Origin: Alitta virens
Lineage: Eukaryota; Annelida; Polychaeta; Phyllodocida; Nereididae
Direction: 5' to 3'
Assembly (NCBI GenBank): GCA_932294295.1
Contig: OW028576.1
Location: 23,505,227-23,569,226, forward strand
DNA: 64,000 nt
Shown: piece by piece, positions 1-12,227 of the stretch
Layout of the letters: each line of letters starts with the position of its first letter
How positions within the stretch are numbered: position 1 is the stretch's first letter
Position numbers and translations under genes: made by a program
The notes under the pieces: model-generated
What the model was told of the DNA's origin: nothing
Seen by the model: only the letters and a program-made list of their open reading frames with translations
The model's database searches: none

Positions 1-17
1 AACCGGCAGCAGAACTC

Positions 18-720
18 TAAAGGGTCATTCACACTGTCTCGGATACGACCTATGTGTGACTACGGACGTGAAAACTTGGCTATATGTGCTCACTCGTGGC
101 TATGTTGATCACGTATATATTCTTTCCATGATCGTACGCGAGGAAGTGGTAGATCGCTCGGCGGATGTCTGTCAACAGCTCGCCGAACGTCCGTTGCCGA
201 ACGTCCATCACCAAGTATCCATCAGGCCATGCATCTGGCATGCATCAGGCATGCTTCAGGCATCGTCCGGCACTCGTAGACACTCGTAGATTGTGCGATT
301 GTTTCCAGAGTAAATGAGGATAGGGCTACGAATGGGCACGGAAGACGACGAGCGGGCAACGGATGTCCACAAGGCTTTTTACCAGCGTTCTACGAGTGGA
401 CGCGACTTGATGGCGAGTATATACGAATGGACAGCGGCTACGTATGGCCAAGGATGGCTAGGGACATACATAGAACATACGTAGAATGCTCGCCTACTGA
501 CTACCGTGTAAGTTACATAACTTATATTAACAATTTACTTCTAGAATGTCCGCCGAAGTTTTTTTGTTTTCTCCACGTATGGTCACAGATGATTTAGTAC
601 TACCAGGAGCATTCTATGGATTAACAAGAGTATCCTTGAAACATTAGGCAAGTGAATTACATATTTTTTCTTCTGTTGTCATACGTAGGTCTTATTTAAC
701 GTAGTGGTTTTCTGCGTTAG
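18..720. mobile_element. MITE family A, copy A1 (degenerate)
   Basis: Starts TAA-AGGGTCATTCACACTGTC and continues with the family-A landmarks CGACCTATGTGTGACTACG, GTGCTCACTCGTGGCT and the CpG-rich GCCGAACGTCCG stretch. The right terminus near 690-720 is badly decayed. Nonautonomous, no transposase. Short frames in it are not genes. Confidence 0.65.
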
Positions 721-1499
721 CTGATCACATTTCATAGAATAAGGGGGTGTTGTTCAGGCTATGTCCCTTGCAGTGTCATGGAATAAGGGAACCCAAGAAC
801 CAGTTTGAGTCTTTCTTCACATCACCATCATCATACATACATTGCTGACCACTCTTCTTGCCTATCTGCTTGCTGTGCTCCCCCTCTCGGCCTACCCCCT
901 TCTCTGGTCTTTACCCCACTCTGGATTTGCCCCTCTCTGCCTTTCCTTAGCTAACTTTAGCTAATTGTAGCGATTCTGTTCTATTGCAGGGTACATACTG
1001 CGTTGTGTGTCAGTACATTCTGCATTGCAAATCACTGAACTTATCTCCTAGGGCCCATTTACTGAACTAATCTTGCCCTGCTGCCTAGTGTTCATTCCAT
1101 GAACCAATCAGTGTTAGGGCCCATTTACTGATTTAACCTTGCTAAGTACATGACTATGACACTTATGCGTGACAGTTTGAACACCCCTTAACACTAATGC
1201 ACTTACTCTAATGAAATTTCACGACGTAACACTATATATGACCTAATGGTTGCTTTTGGTAGTCACACTGATATGATGAACCGAAAAGATTGCCACTTCA
1301 ATAAAAACCTATATATATAACTTCATTACCTGTGAAAGTGTATATTATGCGATTATTAAGAGTGATGGAGTTATATTTATTCATATTTTAATCTGTGAAA
1401 AAACCAGAGTGTGCATTGTGCCAATATGATACCTCCATGATTGTAATATTGTTTCATTGTATTTTGAATGCCAGAGTGATATGTTGAAAGAGTAAATCA
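721..1499. other. No gene seen; imperfect short duplication
   Basis: Contains a diverged tandem pair sharing TAGGGCCCATTTACTGA (about 1048 and 1116) and a fragment of the dispersed repeat H near 1190-1290 (CACGACGTAACACTATATATG, GATGAACCGAAAAGATTGCC). No coding signal. Confidence 0.5.
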
Positions 1500-3560
1500 A
1501 TTTTAACACTTATGTGTTAGTATTCAATTATTACACGTCTCACTTGTACTGAATCTCTCTGTCCTTAATTAAAAACACTAAATACATGCTGTTCATAATT
1601 TTTGTGACTGCATGCAAACAACCTTCTGGTCATGAATTAAATTTACAGCATACTTATTGTTGACTGAGAAACATGTTCTTTCAGAAAATGATCTAAACTA
1701 CTAGCTCACACTTTGAAGAATAGTGGCATGTTATTTACCTAGAGGTTCTGTACTCGCTAATCCTTCTATACCTTGTTCTTTGTCAATTAAAATGAATGAG
1801 ATTGTCTCACAAAATAAAGTGTAGATTAAATTAATTGAATTGAATGGTTTCTCAAGTGTTGTTGTTTAAGGGATTTCCTCGATTCTATTTATAGAATGGG
1901 GGTAATCCAGGATGTATTTAGGAAATCCTGGGCTGCAGAGGAGTGCAGCACTGAGGGGGTGGCATGTGGCCTTGAAGTCAACAGGGGTAATAAAAGGGGC
2001 ATTAAAGGTGCAGTCCTGCCTTCAGAAGTTCCTGTCCTACAACTCCTTCTATACCTATATATCACATCCATGCTTTTTTCTTAACCTGTGGACCTGACCC
2101 TGTGGACCTGTTTAGTGGCATTACACCACGCATGGCTGATTAACACACGACCGTGGTGGGAAGCCAAAATATCAAATTTAGCGACTCAGTCATAGGTACT
2201 AAACACTCAGTCTCGGGCCAATTAACATAAGGAAAAACAGTCTGCAAAAGGGGTCAAGATTGAAATTCTGCTGACTGAGTGGTGTGAAGACTCCCATGTG
2301 AACTGAGCTAAGAAAATATGACCCATGATGTGCATAGTTTTCTTTTTACCTTCCATTTAGTTCATCTTTGGGAGAACGAATAGTGATTTTAATTAGCGCA
2401 CATGTGAAACAACAACAATAATACAGCAGATGGTTTGTTATGTAATGAACAAATACAGTATACAAAAGCAGAATGAGCATTTAAATGATGTTATAACAAC
2501 AGCTCATATATTCACCAGTGTTATGTTTGGGGAAGGAATTCAATGTTTCATGTCTTAAAATGGGATTTAATGCAAAAACGTTTACTACAAAAATAAATCA
2601 TTGACATCATTTTCATTTTTGTCAAGTTTGACTTTACTCTAAAGCATCCTTGCCATATCTTTTTCAGGAAGCAGTCTGTTGTCATCAGGTATTGTGATCA
2701 GGCTGAGCATTTGTTTAAGCGGTGAATCCACTCTGAGTTAATCACAACCTTTCGATATATTATTGAGGCAATTGATAATGAAAAAGTGTACCTCATACAG
2801 TGTTGACTCATTGCTCGATGATATTCTTGAAACTAGTGGTTTGACAGTGGTCACTTGATAACTTTGATTCAAACCATAAAGTCCTTCGCCAGTCAGTTGC
2901 TCCTCACAAAGATGACTGAAGACGCCATCATCTTTGAAGACATAAACAATAGAAGCCCATCCAGTGATTGTCGCTCCAAAGAAAAGACATTCCACTCCAC
3001 ACAGGATGAGTGTCAATCAAAGCTGAACCCTCGGAAAAGTTGCCTGAGAGACTTCCTTCATGCTATGTGTCTTTGTTCTTCTGTATGGATAAACGAATCA
3101 GATAGTAACATTTAAGATGCTCTATATATAACTATGGTGTTTCTGTCGATGTTGGGATTCAATTTATGCATTTTTGGATTACAATATACTTTTATTGGCA
3201 GCGGAATGTCATTATTGACATATGTGCCCAGGTACAAGCAAAATACAAAGAGAAATAGGAAAATTAATTTACTTAAAGTAATGGGATAGCACATTTACAA
3301 AATGACAGTTGATTATAGTTTCAGCCACCATCAATTATTTTTGTCCAGAACAGCTTCTCATATATGTATATAATTTAAATTCCTAATGTGGAACATGTGT
3401 AACTAATTTTCATCAATCAGAAAATGTATATATTACTGATAGAATATATCCATTAAAGGCACTTGCATGTGTTTTGCTATGACAATTTTCATATTTACAA
3501 AATCTATATACATGATACAATCTTGCATAAATGTGCCTTGAAGCCATGATGTTGACAGTT
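1500..3560. repeat. Paralogous segment, left copy (exon 1 and flanks)
   Basis: Parallels 44400-46260: shared landmarks are GGTTTCTC(A/G)AGTGTTGTTG, GGGGGTAATCCAGGATGTAT, the MITE terminus near 2300, exon 1, and the run CCAGCCACCATCAATTATTT. It is a locus-scale tandem duplication rather than a transposon, since it includes an exon with its splice sites. Divergence is moderate, with many small indels. Confidence 0.75.
2855..3080 (-). pseudogene. Diverged copy of SLC43A3-like exon 1 with stop codon
   Basis: Same layout as the intact exon 1 at 45520-45745: acceptor CCATACAG, 19-nt leader, ATG at 3061, donor CAA|GTGACC at 2855-2853. The Trp codon at residue 15 is TGA here (3019-3017), so the frame is [18 protein letters not shown]. 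Downstream the sequence is nearly identical ([18 protein letters not shown]). I cannot find its exon 2 in the 2.8 kb to the left, though in the intact copy exon 2 is 2 kb away. Either this is the 5' end of a decayed paralogue running off the left edge, or an orphan duplicated exon. Initiation at an internal codon is possible but unlikely, since little of TM1 would be preceded by a start. Confidence 0.8.
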
Positions 3561-3649
3561 GATTGCAATTACAATCAATATATATGACTTGTGTAGGCAT
3601 TTGTCAAGAACATTATTTCCTTTAGTGTAAACATTGTTTTCAGTAACAG

Positions 3650-4990
3650 CATAAAATCATAAATAAGTATGGTAAGGTAGGCTTATTGCCATTAACATTA
3701 TCATGAAGTTGAATAAATTTGTCTGAGCCCGAAATTTATATAGTCTTAGTCTTAAGCAGTTGTTTATTGCTCTGAATTGCATTTTTATTGACTCATTAAA
3801 GGTCAGAGTTGGGCTATTTGTCACAAATTTGAGGACTTTTGGAGCTAATACAAATGCATTTTCAATTAGACGTTTTTTAGTTAACATTTGAAAATGGCTT
3901 GGCTTGGTATTGAAGATATTGCCAGATGAACTGTCTGTCAATTTAACCTCAATCTCACACATCTTTTAATTGAACAGTATAATGACAGAAATTTGATTAA
4001 GCATTTCCTTACCTAGTAATTTTCCCACGACTCCGTTTGTGTTTAAAGAACACCAAAGAACAACGATCAACTGCTTACCGGTTGGTGTGCAATCTTTATG
4101 TAAAACTGAACTTAAAAGGGGCCAACAAAGCACTTATAAATGCAAGTCAAGAATTCATACATGACACGTATAAGTATGCATGGCTTGGTTTAACCCATGA
4201 TCAAAATCAGCGTAATTGAAAATATAAGTATTTAAAAATGTCAAAATGGTGTCAACCAGTCAATTCTAGTTTTGGGCTATTTTGGTCCAGTAGTATAGAT
4301 ATGCTTATTTATTCAATGAAATGTTTGCTATGGACTCCTCATATGTTTATGTCATTTGTAATACATTGTTAATTGAGTCAGTGACATAGATAAAAGAGTG
4401 ATGAGAAATCAGTAATATATGCAACATACATTAGATTACAGGGTTGAATAAATGCATTTCAAGGAAAGACTTAGCAAATACATGCAGCTGAACAGAGACA
4501 TAGCACTGCAGCAAAACCCTCAGCGAATCCCACATAGCACACAGGCATCATTAAAACCATTCAGTGCTCATTCGACAGGCAGAACAGCAGATGTTACACT
4601 TTCATTTTCAGAGCAGAACTCTTACCTTAATGAAATTTCATACACTAAAACTGCATATGACCTAGTAGTGCCTTTTGATAGTAACATTGACATTTCAGGC
4701 CTATATTTTACAAAAAGTGGAAAAAAATTAAAATATTGTTTTGTTTTTTTAACAATTTTTCTTGTATAAAAGTCACTCTATAAGCGACCGACTGACCTAA
4801 TGCTACCTACAACCATCAAATTAGTCAATTTGGTTTGCAGGAATCACCTTGAATGACCACGATTGCCATGTTTGTTTATTAAAATACAGTACACTCAAGT
4901 TGGGAGCACTGTGCTGGGTCTCAGCACTGCCTATCAGACAAAAACAAAAGCAGTCCTTTTGAGTTAATTGCTATTATAACATTTGATGAA
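3650..4990. repeat. Upstream paralogous segment, copy 1 of 3
   Basis: Matches 46260-47050 in pieces and 58140-59425 nearly throughout. Landmarks are AATTTGTCTGAGCC, GTTGGGCTATTTGTCACAAA, CTCCGTTTGTGTTT and AACATAGGCTGC. Open frames in it (101 codons on minus, 60 on plus) are broken in the other copies, so I do not call a gene. The segment lies upstream of exon 1 and may hold promoter sequence, but I cannot identify one. Confidence 0.7.
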
Positions 4991-5690
4991 TGAAAGGACT
5001 AAACATACCAATTATATACATATATATATATAGCTTTTTTTGTATAAGAAAATATACGTACATCACATATATCTATAACTCTACTCACTAATATGTCATA
5101 ATGTCATAATATGTCTCATATATTTGTATTTAATTGTATTTATTTGCATTTGAAGGTTAAAAATCAGGAGTGTTTGCTTTGCTTGTACAAATGAAATTTA
5201 TGTGTCAAGTGCACAGATCTGTAACCATTTACAGTGGCTGGAATATAAAATTATGCATTACTTTTTATGACATGCTCCATAAACTTTCTTAGAAATTCTA
5301 AGGTTTGTTAAGAGAGTGCCGGAGTGAAATGTTTCACTTCTAGCCACATTTTCTGTATTATCAAGTAGACATGCATTGGTACTCTCATATGTCTTTAAAT
5401 TATAAACATAGTGTTTTCCAGAACAGTCATGCACTATACTAGACCATTTATTCTCTACAGTGATTAATGGTTGCCATGCCAAAAAAGCCTTTTATATAGT
5501 CTCCATAGCAACAAGCTTAAATCCAAGATAAAAAGTACAAATAATGAAAAACATAGGCTGCACTGCAGCAAAACCATCAGTGAATCCCACAAAGCAAATA
5601 GGCATCTACTTGAAATAATAATACAAGAACATTTGAAATAACGATCACATATCGATATGATTGCTAAAAAAATTGCCAAAACAGTAGGAA
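4440..5690. repeat. Dispersed repeat H, left copy
   Basis: AT-rich repeat recurring at 50.5-53.0, 54.8-55.3, 57.0-57.4 and 59.0-60.9 kb. Landmarks: AGAGCAGAACTC, GACCTAGTAGTGCC, TGTGTCAAGTGCACAGATCT and GTTGCCATGCCAAAAAAGCC. Both orientations of the AGTTCTGCTC block occur. No conserved frame. It contains the empty target sites (TAAA near 4999, TTAA at 5308-5311) for two MITE insertions seen in the right copy. Confidence 0.6.
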
Positions 5691-6132
5691 TATTATTCAG
5701 ACTTAAATATGTATTTTACCCGAAAATGCTTTATTCAATACTTACAAAGCACTAATCTTGTCTCATTTGAATTATGGAAATTCTAGTGTGGGGACATCAG
5801 TCTAGTAGGCACTACACAAAAAAGCTATAAGATGTGTAAATAAAGTCAATTACTATGCTCATACAAGCCCAGCTACACTAAAATTAGAACATTTGTGTAC
5901 CCTGCATGAGTTTGCTTTCTATTAGTTGGCAGGTAGATCACAACTGATATATCATACTCGAAATCAAAACATTTATAGAATACCTTTCGTAAGACATGAA
6001 TTTGCTAAACAAAGCATATACTACCGAATACCAAAAATAAATGAAAGAATGGAAAATTCTCGATTCATACCAATGGCTTTTTTACTTTTAAATGTATGCA
6101 AAAAGCAAAATAATACAATAATATTCAACTAA
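5690..6132 (+). mobile_element. LINE remnant, reverse-transcriptase C-terminal part
   Basis: Broken plus-strand translation with the CR1/Jockey-type C-terminal pattern: SHLNYG, then LHKKAIRCVNKVNYYAHTSP, then YHTRNQNIYRIPF and HEFAKQSIYYR. Stops and frame changes show it is dead. Only the region after the catalytic domain survives. Confidence 0.65.
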
Positions 6133-6660
6133 CTGCTATATTCAGAAATGCTTTGTCTGTGATAATTCCTCATAATAAAATTCAATAAATAAAATAAAAT
6201 GTCTAATAACTACATTTGGGAAAATTATCTCAGATAGGTTTTAGAAAATATTATATCGTTAGTGTTTTTATAGGTTGTGTGTGCGATGAACTGAAACGAT
6301 TGTCACTTGGCCTATATAGCCTCATACGCAATGCTAATTAGAGTTCAAGATGTTAAATATTTTGATCTGTTGAATATTTTCAATTGTTTATTATATTCTG
6401 ACAAATGTGAAAATATTTAATGGCAATCCATTCTGTTCAGAGTAAGCCAAGTGAGCATCAAAAGAATTGTTACAGTATATAATTTTCCAGTCATTTAATT
6501 TTTCTTTTTCAAAGACTTTATGTACAATAAGGAGTTTTAAGTTTGAATTATCAACACAATAGCATGTTCCCTTAACTAATCTACATTAAACTTTAAAGTC
6601 TTTCCTCTTCTTCTTCCAGAAAGAAATGAAAAACAGCAGGTATATATCCGTCCAATGGCA
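6133..6660. other. No gene seen; repeat H fragments
   Basis: AT-rich. Holds the block ATGGCAATCCATTCTGTTCAG and the GCATGTTCCCTTAACTAATC block, both repeated at 52.8-53.0 kb. Nothing codes. Confidence 0.5.
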
Positions 6661-7135
6661 AAGGTGTGAATGATGGTTTGCAACACCAGTGGCACTTATA
6701 TAGTCTAGGCCGATGTCATGTTACGCTTTTTCTGTGGTTGTACTTGGCCCTTACGCCGGTTTATATGGCGCTTACGTCGACCATACGTCGATTATGTAGA
6801 AACTTCCGTTGCATACTTGGACGCTTACTGAAAACATGGTTGCTTACATGGCTTACTTGGCAATTCCACCAGATTGAAGAAAATGTAAGCCACGTATAAC
6901 CAACCGAAGGCACCGTAAGACCCACTTAAGCTTTGGCGTATCCCGAGTATGTAACGCCGAATGCGGCGTATGATCCAAGTATTAACCGCTTTACAATCTT
7001 TCGGCTGGGTTTCACAGAATATTCATGAGAGTTTACAATTCTGTCGCTACAGCCGGCATATGACGAAACAGCGACATCAACGAGGGAAAGTGAAGTAAAC
7101 CCACGTAAGCCCAGTGTTATAACTTATGCCCCAGT
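6661..7135. repeat. CpG-rich repeat block, unclassified
   Basis: A CpG-rich island in AT-rich DNA, with short degenerate units such as CTTACGTCG and CTTACATGG, and inverted CGTAAGCCC-type words on its right half. Its base composition and texture resemble MITE families A and B, so it is probably a relative, but I could not define termini. The 77-codon frame at 6666-6899 is likely spurious. Confidence 0.4.
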
Positions 7136-8118
7136 GCAAAAATAATGAAGCCCTTGATATCATATTTAGTCTAACATTGAATACAGCTATACTATCTATT
7201 TTTATTTTTATTCATCTTAAACTTGGTAGATGTTGTACTTCTTTGAAAATGAATGGCAGAAAAATTGCTTTTTTACCATTTTTAGTGTGACATTATGAAG
7301 TCGTTGAAATCTGATCGATAGTTCCAAATTAAAATTTTTTCAAGTACATTTAGTTCAGATTTTTATACTAAAAAACATTGCAAAGATCTTTTGCTGACTG
7401 TTCATTTCACTATAGAGACTCAACATACTAAATGTAAAGAAAATTTCCACTCTCAATGTATTGGCCAGGTAATTATGCTAGTTAATTGTTACACAGCTTC
7501 CTGAAATCTTGCTGAAAGATAGCGATAGTTGTGAAAATCACTGTATCTCCAACTTTAATCGGCATGCAGCTTATGCTCGATTCATTACTCAGATTTTTAC
7601 AAATTTATTGGTCTAGTAGATAAAAGATAATAACATAGAATTATGATATTAAATGTTCTTCATATCATTCCAGATTATTGTCAAAGTTCCTTATGTTTCC
7701 AGGGTAGTGAGAGCCCAACAAATATCGAAAATTGGTGTCCTGAGCATTATGCCTGATTATTAATGTTTTTAAATCGTTGGCCCCAGCAAATAAACTACAC
7801 AGTTCTTTCACTAAATAATCAAATTAAAGTATTAAACCACCGGTATGCTTGCATTATAGGCCAATTAGAACAATGATATAATGAATTGCAGCTTGTAGAA
7901 GTGGGAATTAAATAATTATATATTGTTAATAATGTTAACTTTTTATAAAATACAATTGATTCATGAGCAGTCCCCTGCAGCAGACAAAATAAATGAAGAA
8001 AAAAATGAAACTTATAATATTATCAATACACAAATTGCAGTTATTACGTAGGTTGTGAGTTTTTATGAAGCATTAACTCACAAAAACCGCAAAATCTAAC
8101 TTTTGGGACATGTCACAC
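7136..8118. other. AT-rich, nothing recognised
   Basis: No long frame, no terminal repeats and no family similarity seen on either strand. Confidence 0.5.
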
Positions 8119-8312
8119 TAAAGAGGCATTCACACTGTCACGGATAAGACCTGCAAATTAGTTTTGCTCTTGGGCATACTTTTTCATACGTAATTCTACA
8201 ATTGTGTCATTTACATTAGTTACATAACTCGCTCGAGATTCACTCGGCGGGCATTCTTCATGCGTTCTTTGTACGTTCTTCGTCCGTAGCCGTCCATGGC
8301 AAGGGTATGCAA
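8119..8312. mobile_element. MITE family A, copy A2 (truncated)
   Basis: Begins TAA-AGAGGCATTCACACTGTC, then GGATAAGACCTG and CpG-rich TTCTTCGTCCGTAGCCGTCC. Similarity is lost around 8312, so the right end is missing. Confidence 0.6.
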
Positions 8313-8710
8313 TATGAGTGGCCTTGGGGCAAAGGTCAAGGTTACAGGTGACTTTAAAGTTACAGGTTTTGAAAATTTATATTTATTGTGCAATCTTGGT
8401 TTAGTGTGCTTGAAACTATGTCACGCATTCTTTGTTGTCTGTGGGAACTTTGCTGACAATTCCACATGAGATATTAAACTAGAGGTGAGTTGTACTTGGT
8501 GTCTATGCTTTTTGGCAAATCTATGTTTATAGGGTATATATAAGCTATATATATTCTTTCCAGTCAGTTCTTGTCAGACAGTTTCTGGCACTGCATATAT
8601 AGAGGAGAACCAACAAAAGTTACCTTATAAATGTTTTTAGATGACATTTTTGAAACACATTTGTCACTGAGTCTGCCAACCTTTGCACTTCAAGACACGA
8701 TGCCTGTCAT

Positions 8711-9073
8711 GTGTATCCGCGAAATAATTGGAAATGTGAGCATCCTTGGATTTCTGAAATACTACATATGCATGTAGTGTGGTGGTTATATAAATCAGGG
8801 TATGCTCACATCCTTCACAGATATTCAGTACGACCATGTGGAAGATGCAGTCTTTGCTGTACTTTTATATCGCACTCGCAACAGTTAAACACTATTATGG
8901 ATGCGTGTATTTTTTCATTGGAGGGGATGAGTTTTATCCAGGTAGATGACAACTGCAATACTGCGTATTTTAAAATTTGGAAAAATGTGGATTTGAAACT
9001 ATTGTTTTATTCTGTCAACCATTTACATAATGCTATTGTTATATTGCCTGCCCTTGTTATGCTAGTAAAATGA
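8711..9073 (+). other. Open frame of 120 codons, probably chance
   Basis: GTG-initiated frame ending at 9073. The first ATG is later. It has hydrophobic patches at its C-terminus and a CGRCSLCC cysteine cluster, but I recognise no family and see no splice context. Flanked by MITEs A2 and B0. I list it only as the longest unexplained frame in the left 10 kb. Confidence 0.15.
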
Positions 9074-9138
9074 AATTTCTGTGGTAGAACAAAAAGTGAT
9101 TTTATCACAATCGTAAATAATCTCCTACTTGACCATAA

Positions 9139-9944
9139 AGCCCCTTTCACACTTAGCCGGTTTTGCCGTAGTATTACATAATGGTGACGTAACGCGCTTC
9201 CCGGCTCCAACCCGACGGCTACCCATGGATACCCGGCGATACCCGTCGAGTCACTCGTGGAACTTGAGCCATGCAAGCTGGGATACCCGGCGCCAGTAGC
9301 CGGGTATGCCATGCTTCCAGGAGTAACCCGCCGAGGGAGGGGGAGTTGTATATACTTTTCATAGTATGAACTAGACTACATTTCAGTCGTATTTGACGAA
9401 AATCGGCCTAATATTAGGGGAGCAGCAGTCTTTTAAAGTATATACAACTCCCCCTCCCTGCTGACGCTGGTAGAAGTCAGCGATTTACTCCTACAACTCG
9501 GCGGGTTACTCCTGGAAGCCGCCGAGTTACTCCTACTACTCGTCGAGTAACTGGTAATAGCCCTGAACAAGCCGTCGTGTTCACTACACCTAAAATTAGT
9601 GACGGGAAACCCGTCCAAGCTGTCGAGTCACTGGACGGCCTCCAGGATTGACTCGACGACTTTGAGGGGTAATCCGATGGGTTACACCGGTTTATTGTTT
9701 ACCTTTGGACACCCGCGATATTGCCACGGGAATTCAATGCACGCATTGAATTTCCTGCTACCGGGCCCGGGAATCCCGGTTTAGGCTCGAGTCCCACGAG
9801 TGACTTGACGAGTATCGCCGAGTGTCGCCGAGAACTGCCGGATTGCTGTCGGCTTGGAGCCGAGAATTGCATTGCATATCTATCTAACCATTGCGTAATA
9901 CTACGGCTTCACTACGGCAAAACCGGCTATGTGAGAGGGGGGCT
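9139..9944. mobile_element. MITE family B, short copy B0
   Basis: Inverted termini AGCCCCTTTCACACTTAGCC and, at the right end, GGCTATGTGAGAGGGGGGCT. Both are followed inward by the family-B words CGGTTTTGCCGTAGT, GTAATACTACGG and CCCGGCTCC. The arms carry degenerate GGCGGGTTACTCCT/GTCGAGTAACT units. Flanked by TAA (left) and TTA (right). No transposase. Confidence 0.8.
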
Positions 9945-10030
9945 TTAGGCTCGACTGGACTTATACCCGGGACCCATTGGTTGGAAGCTCATCACGCAAC
10001 CGAGATAGGCCCCCATCCCGACCAACTTCT
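9945..10030 (-). mobile_element. SINE fragment, tRNA-like head
   Basis: On the minus strand reads GGGGGCCTATCTCGGTTGCG, then CCAACCAATGGGTCCCGGGT. This is a decayed tRNA-like head (A-box and B-box region) of the same SINE family as 51131-51310 and 15533-15735, with the body missing. Confidence 0.55.
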
Positions 10031-10261
10031 AAATATTCATTAATCCATTCTGCACATTGTAAGAGTTCCGTCTGGACTGGTACTGGGTAAGAACAGTGAT
10101 AAATTTATGCACACACCAGATACATGTCCTCCTGATTGTATCAAATATGACAAATGAACTGATAACATTCGTTTCAGATTCAGATATTTTTATTCACCTA
10201 AAGCAATATGATAATATGCTTTAAGTAGTGTGCCCCCTCTAAGACATATTTGATATTGCTG

Positions 10262-10535
10262 CCACCCTAGTCCAGTTAGGTGGTCTAGTGGTAAGATGCT
10301 TCTGAAGGCCCCAGGTTAAATCCCAGGCCTGGGCGACCTTTCATGAGCATCATCCTAGCTGGATGTCTTTCGGATGAGACGTTAAATTGGTGGTCCCTTG
10401 TACTCAGTGTCCACGCTAAGGAAAGTAAAGGTTCCCACACATGGGGTGAATTTGTAACATGGGTGGACTCCTCTCTCTCTCTCACCTAAACAATCTACCC
10501 TCGATAGTGGCAAGAACTTGCTTTAGAGGGCTGCA
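10262..10535 (+). mobile_element. tRNA-derived SINE, nearly full length
   Basis: Head GGTGGTCTAGTGGTAAGATG (A-box TGGTCTAGTGG) and GGTTAAATCCC (decayed B-box GGTTCRANNCC), then a body with GGATGAGACGTTAAATTGG. From memory, ATGAGACGTTAAA belongs to a core shared by several metazoan SINE superfamilies. The body ends TTTAGAGGGCTGCACTTCCC, followed by a (TATC)n tail. A minus-strand relative is at 34010-34285. Confidence 0.75.
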
Positions 10536-10537
10536 CT

Positions 10538-10584
10538 TCCCATATCTATCTATCTATCTATCTATATCTATCTATCTATCTATT
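10538..10584 (+). repeat. (TATC)n microsatellite, SINE tail
   Basis: Short TATC array with two slips, directly at the SINE 3' end. Likely the 3' tail repeat of the element. Confidence 0.85.
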
Positions 10585-10789
10585 TTGTCCTAATAAAGAA
10601 AATTAATCTTTTGAAATTTCAACATCAACATTAAGACTGCTGAACCAGCAACATGTAAAAATAATGCAGATGATTTAGCGTTCAGTCAAACACCTAATAT
10701 AATACAAGAACGTCTATGCGTTCACATTTATTATTTTAGTTTATTGTTGGGATCCTACCTAAAATAATCAAATTTAAGTAAAACAAATT

Positions 10790-11677
10790 AAGATTAGTCA
10801 TATGTTTGTGTACTGTCATGAAGGTACATCCGATTCTGTAAGGGCATATAAAGGGAATTCAAGTTTATTATAGAGCTGGCAGTCTTAGGATTGTTGGAAT
10901 TAGTAATAGAGATGGATGAAAAAGAAATTCTTATTAATATATATCTTGATTTATCCAGGGAATTTGATACACTAGACCATGAAGTACTTTTACACAAACT
11001 GCAATATTATGGTTTAAAACAGACTGCTTTGAAGATATTAAAGAATTATTTATAACCAACAGGACACAGTATGTAGTTGTTGATGATGTAAGTTCTGCCA
11101 AATGATTCTGTTAATGCAACCTCAGCCTTTCATCTGCTTCTAGTTGCATCACTAAATACTTTTCACGGTCATGATAGAACAATTGAGATAGATACAAATG
11201 ATGAGTTGGTCAGGGTAAACAACTGGTGGAAGGCTAACAAGCTTTTCATTTATAAAACAAAAACATAAGGTATGGTTATCCCCATTTACAGATAGAAGAT
11301 AGCACCATAAAATTTGTTACACAGCCGATTGCATCAAAGTGTAGTCAGTCCAAATTGCAAGTGTGCCAGACACTTCACAGTTTTGCATGCATGAGTGCCT
11401 ACAAATTGTACCTGGTTAATCTATCTTAATCTGTTGTGGTGGCTTTGGAGGAGGGGGGGGGGGGTGTTCCATCATATAATGAGACCTAATTTCGCCGATC
11501 CACAAGGCCTATATCTACAAAAGAAAAATTTATTAAGGTAGGAAGATAGGTAGATCTAGCTATCGATTTATCTGTATCTATCTATGTATGTAATTATCTA
11601 CTTACCTGCCTTTCTATCTACCTCTCTACCTATCTATCTATTTACCTATCTATCTACCTACCTATCTATGTACCTAC

Positions 11678-11728
<51 letters not shown>

Positions 11729-12016
11729 CCTATCTATCTATCTATCTATCTACCTATCTACCTATCTAACTATCTAACTATCTTCTATGATTAGTATCGA
11801 TTAATTTCGCCGATCCACAAGGCCTATATCTACAAAAGAAAAATGTATTAAGGTAGGAAGATAGGTAGATCTAGCTATCGATTTATCTGTATCTATCTAT
11901 GTATGTATTTATCTACTTACCTACCTTTCTATCTACCTCTCTACCTATCTATCTATCTACCTAGCTATCTACCTACCTATCTATGTACCTACCTATCTAC
12001 CTATCTATCTATCTAC

Positions 12017-12055
<39 letters not shown>

Positions 12056-12176
12056 CCTATCTATCTATATATCTATCTACCTATATATCTATCTATCTAC
12101 CTATCTACCTATCTATCTATCGACCTACCTATCTATCTACTTATCTATCTATCTACCTATATATCTATCTATCTAC

Positions 12177-12227
<51 letters not shown>

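Noticed and set aside
3657..3962. 101-codon minus frame starting MCEIEVKLTDSS
   Set aside because: The homologous stretches at 46.3 and 58.2 kb have stops and indels in this frame, so it is not conserved.
9599..9948. Plus frames of 61-75 codons
   Set aside because: Arise from MITE B0 terminal and arm sequences.
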